Shown piece after piece: positions 1-5,288 of a stretch of DNA of 9,455 bases. Position 1 is the first letter of the stretch, and every line of letters starts with the position of its first letter. This DNA is from Thermococcaceae archaeon (GTDB lineage Archaea > Methanobacteriota_B > Thermococci > Thermococcales > Thermococcaceae): the NCBI GenBank assembly GCA_026986455.1, contig JALSON010000102.1:1-9455 (forward strand), written 5' to 3'. A program made the position numbers and the translations under genes. The notes below the pieces were generated by a model. The model saw nothing but the letters and a program-made list of their open reading frames with translations. It did no database searches and was not told the DNA's origin.

Positions 1-654
1 AAGCTCCCCCCCGGAAGGCATCAGTTCAAGCTCTACATCTCCGCCTTTGGAAGGGATATAAAGGATGCCACCCTCCTCTTTGAGGCATATAACGGAACGA
101 AGCTCATTGAGAAGAAAACCATAGCCCGGAACCTGAACATGGATCACCTTCACGAAACGCCGCTTCAGTTTAACCTGACGGTTCCAAATGCAACAAAATA
201 CCGGTTTGTCCTGATTCAGGATGGGCCTGTCGGGGTCATCGACGGAAAGGTCAGGGTGAATGGCAGGGTTGTGGACCCCACATACGTGCTTGGAGAGGGG
301 AAGAGCGGGACGCTTGAACTCACCGCTGCATTCAGGCGGGACTACACCGCCAACCTCACCCTCAGGGCAAGCATCGTGTACTACGTAACCCCCAACGGCA
401 AGGATATATACCAGGACAGATTCCAGCTTGAGCCCCACATGGATATAATCGACTACATCCCTGTGAGCAAAGACCTGAGTGTGAAGGCAGGGGATAACAG
501 GATAAAAGCCCAGGCCAAAATGCCGGAGAATGTGTTTGACAGCTATATCCAGAAGCTCTACAGCAAATACGGAAAGGACAGGGTTGTTATCGTCAGAAAA
601 CGCATTGAACCCATTTTCATTGCAAAGAAGGAGTACGTTATCTGGGAGGGTTAA
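1..654 (+). CDS. Beta-rich probable extracellular protein, 5' end cut off by the window edge
   Basis: The reading frame is open from base 1, so the start lies upstream and only the last 217 codons are visible. I do not recognise the family. Short alternating hydrophobic and polar stretches suggest stacked beta-sandwich (Ig-like or carbohydrate-binding-like) modules. Four N-X-T sequons (visible residues 31, 58, 63 and 118) fit an N-glycosylated protein outside the membrane, which is an inference. There is no cysteine and no C-terminal membrane helix in the visible part. The end is basic (around residues 186-201) and finishes in WEG. An internal ATG at 139 begins mid-domain with nothing resembling a ribosome binding site, so it is not the true start. 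The gene converges on the ParB-like gene and the two stop codons overlap in the four bases TTAA at 651-654. Confidence 0.7.
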   Translation, partial: KLPPGRHQFKLYISAFGRDIKDATLLFEAYNGTKLIEKKTIARNLNMDHLHETPLQFNLTVPNATKYRFVLIQDGPVGVIDGKVRVNGRVVDPTYVLGEGKSGTLELTAAFRRDYTANLTLRASIVYYVTPNGKDIYQDRFQLEPHMDIIDYIPVSKDLSVKAGDNRIKAQAKMPENVFDSYIQKLYSKYGKDRVVIVRKRIEPIFIAKKEYVIWEG

Positions 655-1058
655 TCCCTCACTATTTTTATATCGTCCAGCCCCCTCAATCCCTTTCTCT
701 TTACAGTTTCAGCAATCCCGAGGGCGATGTCTCTTTTTGGCTTCAGGATTATCGCTTCAATCTCAGGAAACCCGAGCTTTCTGAGCGCAAAAGCCCTGTG
801 GTGTCCATCTATCACATAATACTTCCCTCTGCACTCAATGACGATTATAGGGGCATCATAGCCGTGCTTGATTTCCTGAAGAACAACGAGCAGCTTTGCC
901 TCGCTGAGCTCTCTCTGGGTGGGGAGCAGCACGTCCGGAGGAAGATACCTGCTGTAGATTTCAAATTCAACACCGTGTATGAGCTCGTACTCCCTTTTAA
1001 TTCTTTCAGCCCGCCTAAACGCCTCTTCCCGGGTTATCAGGCGAATCTCTTCCCTCAC
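651..1058 (-). CDS. Single-domain ParB/sulfiredoxin-fold protein
   Basis: This 135-residue protein has the core of the ParB/Srx superfamily. It shows an LPTQREL segment around residues 45-51, a strand reading APIIVIECRGKYYVIDG, the signature DGHHRAFALRKLG (about 84-96), and a short helical tail. The same DGHHR motif occurs in the archaeal ADP-dependent free serine kinase SerK. In SerK as I recall it, the catalytic glutamate sits in a PHEQ segment; here the equivalent reads PTQR, and SerK's C-terminal domain is absent, so I do not call it a kinase. A nuclease, CTPase or DNA-binding role is equally unproven. The start is GTG at 1058, directly preceded in frame by a TGA two codons upstream, with GAGGGG about 8 nt before it. 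It overlaps the end of the methyltransferase by 44 nt and is the last gene of the operon that starts at adk. Confidence 0.75.
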   Translation of the reverse strand: MREEIRLITREEAFRRAERIKREYELIHGVEFEIYSRYLPPDVLLPTQRELSEAKLLVVLQEIKHGYDAPIIVIECRGKYYVIDGHHRAFALRKLGFPEIEAIILKPKRDIALGIAETVKRKGLRGLDDIKIVRD

Positions 1059-1740
1059 CCTTCACACCCCTCGCCGCGACGAATGCCGCCAGTCCCCTGC
1101 ACTTTCTGTGGCATTTTCTGTCCACCTTCTCGGCCAGACCCGGAAATGGCCAGAATGAGGGGAAGAATATGACACCGGCACTCTCAACCTCACGGAAGCC
1201 CGAGCTAAGGAGGAGCCGCTCAAGCTCTCCCGGCGTGTAGAACCTCGCATATCTATACGCAGTCTCGGTGAATATGCTTTTGATCCTTTTGAAAAGGAAC
1301 CATAAGCTCCTGCCGTTCATCGTGCCAATGATTACCTCCCCACCGGGTTTCAGAACCCTGTAAATCTCCGCGACAACCTCTTCAGGCCTGTGAATAAACT
1401 CAAACATCGTAACACTCAGAACAACATCAAAGCTTTCATCCGGAAATGGAAGATGGTATGCGTCTCCATGGATAAATCTAACCGATGGAAGCTTTTTCCT
1501 GGCTATCTCAAGCATCCTCTCGCTCGCATCAAGCCCGATGACATGAAAACCCCTTCTGTGGAGCTCTGCGGTATAGTTGCCGGTTCCGCACCCGAGGTCA
1601 AGAGCCCTCCCTCCTTCACTCCGGAGCGTTGAGAAGATGAGCCATTTTTCAGTCCTGTCTACATATCTCCCTGTTCCCGTCTCATACCACCTGTCGTAGC
1701 GGTGCGCGATTCTGTCAAAGTATTCGGCCACCTCAGACAC
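1015..1740 (-). CDS. Class I SAM-dependent methyltransferase (UbiE-like, substrate unknown)
   Basis: The protein is a Rossmann-fold methyltransferase of the Methyltransf_11 type. From the GTG at 1740 (241 aa), motif I is ALDLGCGTGNY (46-56), the acidic end of strand 2 is VIGLDAS (67-73), GDAYHLPFP (92-100) and SFDVVLSV (103-110) follow, and VLKPGGE (129-135) precedes strand 5. The opening EYFDRIAHRYDRWYETG is the usual start of archaeal members, which favours GTG 1740 (an 8-nt overlap with the preceding gene, GTGTCTGA). An ATG at 1782 or TTG at 1785 would give a 50-nt overlap and has no visible ribosome binding site. No start has a strong one, so this choice is moderate. The C-terminal aromatic/proline segment (about 191-201) probably shapes the substrate pocket. 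About 14 residues after AARGVKG run over the start of the ParB-like gene and look like a non-conserved tail. The acceptor cannot be read from the sequence. Confidence 0.85.
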   Translation of the reverse strand: MSEVAEYFDRIAHRYDRWYETGTGRYVDRTEKWLIFSTLRSEGGRALDLGCGTGNYTAELHRRGFHVIGLDASERMLEIARKKLPSVRFIHGDAYHLPFPDESFDVVLSVTMFEFIHRPEEVVAEIYRVLKPGGEVIIGTMNGRSLWFLFKRIKSIFTETAYRYARFYTPGELERLLLSSGFREVESAGVIFFPSFWPFPGLAEKVDRKCHRKCRGLAAFVAARGVKGEGRDSPDNPGRGV

Positions 1741-2014
1741 CAATTTTGCTCTCAATCGTGAGCTTTTTATCAGTTCTGTCATCAACTTTGAGGCTTATAA
1801 CAACCCTTTTTGCCCCAGCCCGAAGAACCGCTCTGTGGCATCTCCTCACAAGTTCAAGGATGTCGCTTAATTCCCCCTCCACAACCGTTCCCATGGGGCA
1901 TACCATGTATTTAAGGCCGCTTTTCCTGATTTCCTCTATGGCAGGCTCCAGGTATTTGCCAACGCTTGGAGTTTCGGTGCCAAGGGGAAAAATGCAGAGT
2001 TCAGCAACGGCCAT
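1733..2014 (-). CDS. MTH1187/YkoF-type thiamine-binding protein
   Basis: This 93-residue protein matches the small MTH1187 (formerly DUF77) family. It shows a first strand with AELCIFPLGTETPSVG (4-19), a helix leading to an I/V-rich strand KYMVCPMGTVVEGEL (35-49), and a final strand KRVVISLKVDDRTDK. Family members have a ferredoxin-like fold, form tetramers, and bind thiamine or related pyrimidines. They are thought to buffer or deliver thiamine rather than catalyse a reaction. A longer in-frame opening back to 2050 is rejected. ATG 2014 has GGTGG about 5 nt upstream and gives the normal family length, while the extra residues would be read from inside the MoaD-like gene. It overlaps that gene by 14 nt and the methyltransferase by 8 nt, which suggests translational coupling. 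No THI-box-like element is seen nearby. Confidence 0.85.
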   Translation of the reverse strand: MAVAELCIFPLGTETPSVGKYLEPAIEEIRKSGLKYMVCPMGTVVEGELSDILELVRRCHRAVLRAGAKRVVISLKVDDRTDKKLTIESKIGV

Positions 2015-2282
2015 CGCCGCCACCCGCCGGGGGGAATACATGCACAACATCCTCCTCCTTGAGCTCGGTCTCCAGCCCGTTCAGGTGAAGAATGTTGTGA
2101 CCGTTGACGAGTATCATGCCGCTTATCTCCTTTCTCCCCCTCTGAAGAAGCTCTTCCTTTATCCGGGGACTGTATTTTTCTGAGATGTAATCGATCAGCT
2201 CTCCGACTGTTCTGACCCCATGAACCTCGATCTCCTTTTTGCCCGTGAGGTTTCTGAATGTGGCATAAAACCTAACCTTCAT
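2001..2282 (-). CDS. MoaD / small archaeal ubiquitin-like modifier protein
   Basis: This is a beta-grasp protein of 93 residues. The N-terminal strand MKVRFYATFRNLTGKKEIEV is typical of MoaD, as is the central LVNGHNI (about 56-62). The C-terminal hairpin ends EEDVVHVFPPAGGG. MoaD proteins are adenylated by MoeB-type enzymes at a terminal Gly-Gly and then carry sulfur into molybdopterin or tungstopterin. Archaeal relatives (SAMPs) are also conjugated to lysines. Here the glycines are followed by four more residues, DGRC, so the usual free diglycine end is not directly encoded. ATG 2282 is chosen over GTG 2291 because AGGTG stands 6 nt upstream of the ATG and the protein then opens MKVRFYA. 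The gene lies 29 nt after adk, and its end overlaps the start of the thiamine-binding gene by 14 nt. Confidence 0.87.
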   Translation of the reverse strand: MKVRFYATFRNLTGKKEIEVHGVRTVGELIDYISEKYSPRIKEELLQRGRKEISGMILVNGHNILHLNGLETELKEEDVVHVFPPAGGGDGRC

Positions 2283-2311
2283 TCGGCACACCTAATCCTT
2301 TTTCTCCCCGA

Positions 2312-2986
2312 TTATTCATAAGTTTTCCTCTTCCTCTCGCGGTTGTGTATGTAATCCAGCAGGGGTCTTATACGCTCCCACACCTCATTTATGCTCCCAT
2401 GACCATCAATCTTTACATAGATGCCCTGCTTCTTGTAGAATTTAATTATCGGGCTCATATTACCCACGTAGATATCATACCTTTTCTTGGCGACTTCGGG
2501 CCTGTCATCACCCCTCTGGACAAGCGTGCCTCCGCAGATGTCGCATCTATCCGGGATTCTGGGTGGATTATATCTGATGTGATAAACCGCACCGCAGCTG
2601 GAGCATACCCTCCTCCCGGAAATTCTCTGCACGCTCTCCTCTTTCGTGATGTAGATGTCTATGGCGGCATCCATTTTTATACCATGATCATAGAGGTAAT
2701 TCTCCAGTGCCAGCACCTGTTCCGCTGTTCTCGGGTAGCCGTCGATGATGAAGTTCTCTCTCACCCTCCGCAGCTTGGAGAGAACGAGGGTGTTTATCAC
2801 GGTGTCCGGGAGTAGATCTCCCTCCTCGATGAACTTCTTCATCTCCAGCCCTAAAGTGCTCCTTTTCTTTATTTCTTCCCGGATTATGTCTCCCGAAGCT
2901 ATGTAGGTTAAGCTGTACCTTTTCATTATGGTTCTCGAATGGGTCGACTTTCCGCTTCCAGGAGGACCAAAAAGAAGGATGTTCAT
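2312..2986 (-). CDS. adk: Adenylate kinase with zinc lid
   Basis: The 224-residue protein converts ATP + AMP to 2 ADP in the cytoplasm. It has the P-loop GPPGSGKST (7-15), the AMP-site segment SGDIIREEI (31-39), DGYPRT (82-87), the arginines of ISGRRVC (122-128), and DDRPE (160-164) followed by RYDIY. The LID domain carries four cysteines as CxxC (C128, C131) and CxxC (C148, C151), a structural zinc site usual in Gram-positive and many thermophilic long-form enzymes. This is the bacterial-type long form found in Thermococcales, not the trimeric archaeal AdkA. The tail RERKRKTYE is basic. ATG 2986 is preceded by GGTGA four bases upstream. It is the first gene of the leftward operon, with a likely TATA-like box TATTTTA at 3019-3025. 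Confidence 0.95.
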   Translation of the reverse strand: MNILLFGPPGSGKSTHSRTIMKRYSLTYIASGDIIREEIKKRSTLGLEMKKFIEEGDLLPDTVINTLVLSKLRRVRENFIIDGYPRTAEQVLALENYLYDHGIKMDAAIDIYITKEESVQRISGRRVCSSCGAVYHIRYNPPRIPDRCDICGGTLVQRGDDRPEVAKKRYDIYVGNMSPIIKFYKKQGIYVKIDGHGSINEVWERIRPLLDYIHNRERKRKTYE

Positions 2987-3041
2987 TTTTTCACCGATAG
3001 TTATTTATATCTTCTGGCTAAAATACCTTTTGGTGATGCCC
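2987..3041. promoter_or_regulatory. Divergent, crossed promoters for adk (leftward) and the coiled-coil gene (rightward)
   Basis: The 55-base gap holds a rightward TATA-like box TTTATAT (3004-3010) about 25 nt before the GGTGAT ribosome binding site at 3032-3037. On the other strand, TATTTTA (3025 to 3019) lies about 27 nt before the GGTGA of adk (2995 to 2991). Each box therefore lies on the far side of the other. Transcript starts near 3032 and 2996 are inferred from the usual 25-27-nt archaeal spacing. The palindromic-looking ATATAAATAA could also serve the minus strand but would place the start inside adk. Confidence 0.55.
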
Positions 3042-3488
3042 ATGGAGCTGCGGAGCGGCTATGTGAGGGCATCGGGTTATGCAAACAAAATCAGGAAAGT
3101 TCTTTTTGCCGTTACACGCGGAAAAGTCGACCCCAAGGAGGTCGTCAGGGCTGCCGCAGAACTCAATCAGTATCTCTTCGAGAAGTTAAGGGAGATGGGA
3201 GTGAGGAAGGAGGACGTTGTCAGAATCTCCATAGGGTTCTCTATTGAGGCAGGAGAGATTGTATGGGACTATGATAGCCTGAGGATAGAGGTGTACAGGA
3301 GAGAGGAAGAGGAAAGGCTCGCCCAAGCGATGGAGGAAGTTGAAGAGCGTGAAAAAGCCCTTGATGAGGTGATAAAGGAGCTTGAAAAACTGGCAGAGCA
3401 GCTCAGGGCGCTGAGCGATGAGATTGTGGAGAAAGTCGAGAAGCTCAAACAGGAGCACAGCGGGTTGAAGCTCCGGGCGGAGGAATAG
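3042..3488 (+). CDS. Small archaeal protein with coiled-coil tail, DUF2258 / ThermoDBP-related-like
   Basis: This 148-residue protein has a globular N-terminal domain of about 85 residues opening MELRSGYVRASGYANKIRKV, then a long charged helix (about 87-137) with heptad spacing of leucine and valine that should form a coiled-coil dimer. The opening and two-part layout resemble archaeal DUF2258 proteins. From memory, these relate to ThermoDBP and its related proteins, which bind single-stranded DNA with an N-terminal domain and dimerise through a C-terminal helix. I could not confirm this by search, so DNA binding is an inference. ATG 3042 is chosen over ATG 3036 and the longer upstream frame because GGTGAT lies just before it and a TATA-like box at 3004-3010 puts transcription start near 3032. 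There is no cysteine, signal peptide or membrane segment. It stands alone, converging on pdo. Confidence 0.75.
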   Translation: MELRSGYVRASGYANKIRKVLFAVTRGKVDPKEVVRAAAELNQYLFEKLREMGVRKEDVVRISIGFSIEAGEIVWDYDSLRIEVYRREEEERLAQAMEEVEEREKALDEVIKELEKLAEQLRALSDEIVEKVEKLKQEHSGLKLRAEE

Positions 3489-3578
3489 CAGCGGCTGTTT
3501 ATCCCACAATGCCACATTAAATTTTAGTTTTAAAATTATTAAAATTTTAAAATCTAAGAAATTAAAATAAAAAAGAGG
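3489..3578. terminator. Bidirectional AT-only terminator region with inverted repeat
   Basis: Between the convergent coiled-coil gene and pdo lies a 90-base gap whose second half is nearly all A and T. At 3528-3552 a perfect inverted repeat has arms TTTTAAAATT and AATTTTAAAA around a 5-base loop ATTAA. Read leftward, the pdo transcript meets a T run (CTTTTTTATTTTAATTTC, from 3574 to 3557) a few bases after its stop, the usual archaeal oligo-T termination signal. Read rightward, T runs at 3521-3531 and 3545-3548 can stop the other gene. The A/T hairpin is weak at high temperature, so the T tracts are more likely the active part. Confidence 0.65.
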
Positions 3579-4259
3579 TCATTCAAGGGCGGCAAGGAGC
3601 TTCTCCATGAACATCTTCTCCGGATAAGCCCCCTCAAACTCCACCCTGTCCTCTCCATCGACCTGAATGATGATTTTCGGCACAGCCATTACCCTGTACC
3701 TGTCAGCCCATTCGGGGTATTCAATGGCCTCCACCATGTCCCCCAGTATCCTGTCCCTCCCTGAGAGGGCGTTCTCAATTGCAAACTTGTGGGCCATCCT
3801 GACGGCGAGCGGGCAGTAGGGGCAGGTCGGGGTTACGAAGACGAGTATCCTGACGTCCCTGTCGACCTTCGCCAGCTCTTCCTTGCTGTCCGGCATGAGG
3901 TCTGTTGTGGCATTGCTAACATCAACTATGTCCTCAAGGAACGCCCCGAACTCGTGTCCGGCCGGAAGGCCGAAGAACCTGACGCCCATGTCCCTTCCGT
4001 CCTGGGTTATTGTGATGGCCGGTGCGCGGTCAATCCTGTACTGTTCGGCTATTTTCCTGCCCTCCTCGCTGTCAAAGTCGTGGAACTCGTAGGTGAGCTT
4101 GTCGCTAAGCTCGCTCAGCTCCTGGACGAGCTGCTTCAGCTGGTCACAGTACTGGCAGTGCTCCTTTCCTGTGAATCCGATGATCTTAACCGGCCTAGTC
4201 ATCTTTGAAAAGAATTCTTCCTTTATAACCTTCTTGTCTCCATCGCTGATCAGTCCCAT
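3579..4259 (-). CDS. pdo: Protein disulfide oxidoreductase (two-thioredoxin-fold, glutaredoxin-like)
   Basis: The 226-residue protein has two tandem thioredoxin folds, each with its own active site: C35-Q-Y-C38 in the N-terminal half and C146-P-Y-C149 in the C-terminal half. Each fold has the matching cis-proline (P80 in RAPAIT and P194 in AVPKII). Length and both motif positions agree with the characterised Pyrococcus furiosus enzyme. The protein makes, breaks and shuffles disulfides in the cytoplasm, where hyperthermophiles use many structural disulfides, and it can receive electrons from a thioredoxin reductase-like flavoprotein. ATG 4259 is chosen over the longer frame to 4307 because GGAGGTG stands 5 nt upstream and the product starts MGLISD, as in relatives. 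It is divergent from surr. A Surr-type palindrome lies 21 nt upstream of the start, so regulation by Surr is expected. Confidence 0.95.
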   Translation of the reverse strand: MGLISDGDKKVIKEEFFSKMTRPVKIIGFTGKEHCQYCDQLKQLVQELSELSDKLTYEFHDFDSEEGRKIAEQYRIDRAPAITITQDGRDMGVRFFGLPAGHEFGAFLEDIVDVSNATTDLMPDSKEELAKVDRDVRILVFVTPTCPYCPLAVRMAHKFAIENALSGRDRILGDMVEAIEYPEWADRYRVMAVPKIIIQVDGEDRVEFEGAYPEKMFMEKLLAALE

Positions 4260-4264
4260 ACTAA

Positions 4265-4271
4265 CACCTCC
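4265..4271 (-). promoter_or_regulatory. Strong ribosome binding site of pdo
   Basis: On the minus strand GGAGGTG is followed after five bases by the ATG at 4259. This is the best Shine-Dalgarno match in the window and decides the pdo start over the in-frame upstream codons. It also matters for the promoter: a transcript driven by the TTATAAA inside the neighbouring palindrome would start at or just after this site. Confidence 0.8.
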
Positions 4272-4279
4272 TTTCTCGA

Positions 4280-4300
4280 CTAAAGGTTTATAACCTTTAG
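4280..4300. promoter_or_regulatory. Probable Surr operator in the pdo promoter
   Basis: This is a perfect palindrome with nine-base arms CTAAAGGTT and AACCTTTAG around the spacer TAT. Its centre (4286-4294) is GTT-TAT-AAC, an exact match to the GTTn3AAC core reported for the P. furiosus sulfur-response regulator Surr. Read on the minus strand the core is followed after five bases by GTC, one mismatch from the extended GTTn3AACn5GTT form. The minus strand also reads TTATAAA (4293 to 4287) inside the palindrome, so it overlaps a possible TATA box for pdo. A second possible box, GATAAAT (4316 to 4310), lies upstream; with that box the palindrome would sit on the transcription start. Either way, bound Surr could act directly on pdo. 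Binding itself is inferred. Confidence 0.75.
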
Positions 4301-4360
4301 AGTGCAACGATTTATCAGATTTGACAAATTTAAAGTTTCGGGTTGGGTTCGGATGAACAC

Positions 4361-4367
4361 TATATAA
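4361..4367 (+). promoter_or_regulatory. TATA box of the surr operon
   Basis: TATATAA is centred 36 bases before the surr ATG and about 25 bases before the ribosome-binding GGTG (4389-4392). The transcript should start near 4390 with a leader of about ten bases. It is flanked by an imperfectly placed inverted pair, TAAAGTTT (4331-4338) and AAACTTTA (4366-4373), which resembles the arms of the Surr palindrome with one base missing. Confidence 0.65.
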
Positions 4368-4399
4368 ACTTTACGTCACAAATTTGGGTGGTGTGGGAC

Positions 4400-5104
4400 A
4401 TGAATGAGCCGGATATTTTTTACATCCTGGGAAACAAGGTGAGGCGGGATTTACTCAGCCATTTAACATGCACCGAATGCTATTTCAGCTTTTTAAGCAA
4501 CAAGGTTAGCGTATCCTCCACTGCGGTCTCCAAGCACCTCAAGATAATGGAAAGGGAGGGGATAATCCAGTCATTTGAAAAAGAAGGGCCTTTTGTCGGC
4601 CCCACAAGAAAGTACTATGAGATAGTGCATTCCGCGACATATGTGGCAACGCTAACCCCCAACCTCTTCTGGTATGAGAACCTGCAGCTGGAGAAGAATC
4701 CCGCGATGGAAGACGTCACAATAAAACTCGCAGGGCTGGACATCGAGCCTCCCGACCTTCTCTCAATGGTCAGAAGCTTTATCGAGGCCGACAGAGAACT
4801 CAGAAAAATTTTAAGGGCTCTTAAAGCTGTGGAGAGCTACAGGGACAGGATGATGAGGAAGATCAAGGACACCTACCTCCGGGAGATAGGAGACATGACC
4901 CAGCTTGCAATTCTGCACTATGTGCTCCTGTACGGCGAGGCAACCATAGACGACCTGAGCGACAGGCTAAACCTCAAGGAGAGGGAGGTTGCAAGGAAGG
5001 TGGAGGAGCTTAACAGATTCATACCGTTAATCATAAAAGGGGATAGAATTAAAATCGACGCAGAAAAGCTGCAGCAGGGTGTTAAAAATGGTGGAGAAGG
5101 TTAA
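4400..5104 (+). CDS. surr: Surr-type sulfur-response transcriptional regulator (ArsR-like, redox-sensing)
   Basis: The 234-residue protein is a winged-helix regulator very close to P. furiosus Surr. It begins with DIFYILGNKVRRDLLSHLT, followed by C24-T-E-C27, the CxxC redox switch that in Surr is oxidised when elemental sulfur is present and releases DNA. The recognition helix is VSVSSTAVSKHLKIMEREG (36-54). The wing (about 58-74) contains FVGPTRKYYEI. A helical dimerisation region follows (about 115-160), and a second winged-helix-like domain (162-222) starts REIGDMTQLAILHYVLL. In P. furiosus, reduced Surr activates hydrogen-producing hydrogenases and represses sulfur-dependent genes. ATG 4400 is supported by GGTG upstream and a TATA box at 4361-4367; the longer TTG frame from 4343 would overlap that promoter. 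It overlaps the ferredoxin gene by 17 nt. Confidence 0.95.
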   Translation: MNEPDIFYILGNKVRRDLLSHLTCTECYFSFLSNKVSVSSTAVSKHLKIMEREGIIQSFEKEGPFVGPTRKYYEIVHSATYVATLTPNLFWYENLQLEKNPAMEDVTIKLAGLDIEPPDLLSMVRSFIEADRELRKILRALKAVESYRDRMMRKIKDTYLREIGDMTQLAILHYVLLYGEATIDDLSDRLNLKEREVARKVEELNRFIPLIIKGDRIKIDAEKLQQGVKNGGEG

Positions 5105-5288
5105 AATCGTCGTGGATGATGACCGGTGCTACCTCTGCGGGGGATGCGCCGGTATGTGCCCAACCCTGGCAATAAACGTTGGGCCAAAATGGGAATTTTT
5201 CATTGATAAATGCATCTCCTGTAAAATCTGCATCACCGCCTGTCCGGTGGGGGCACTTAAAGCAGTTCCTCTGGAGGGAGAGCCATGA
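5088..5288 (+). CDS. 2[4Fe-4S] ferredoxin
   Basis: This 66-residue protein has two complete cluster motifs: [12 protein letters not shown] and [12 protein letters not shown], both CxxCxxCxxxCP. It therefore should hold two [4Fe-4S] clusters and act as a low-potential electron carrier in the cytoplasm. ATG 5088 has AGGGTG six bases upstream and lies inside the end of surr (17-nt overlap in another frame). Its TGA shares the ATGA with the start of the reductase gene. This close coupling, and the known need of archaeal geranylgeranyl reductases for a ferredoxin (shown for the Methanosarcina acetivorans enzyme made in E. coli), suggest that it feeds electrons to the next protein. That pairing is inferred, not shown by the sequence. 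Confidence 0.93.
   Translation: MVEKVKIVVDDDRCYLCGGCAGMCPTLAINVGPKWEFFIDKCISCKICITACPVGALKAVPLEGEP

Noticed and set aside
3519..3570. AT-rich block considered as an origin or mobile-element scar
   Set aside because: It is short, lies between two convergent stops, has T tracts next to the stop codons, and shows no ORB-like repeats, target duplication or transposase fragment.
4260..4307. In-frame upstream extension of pdo
   Set aside because: It would run through the GGAGGTG ribosome binding site and the palindromic operator, and characterised relatives begin MGLIS at 4259.
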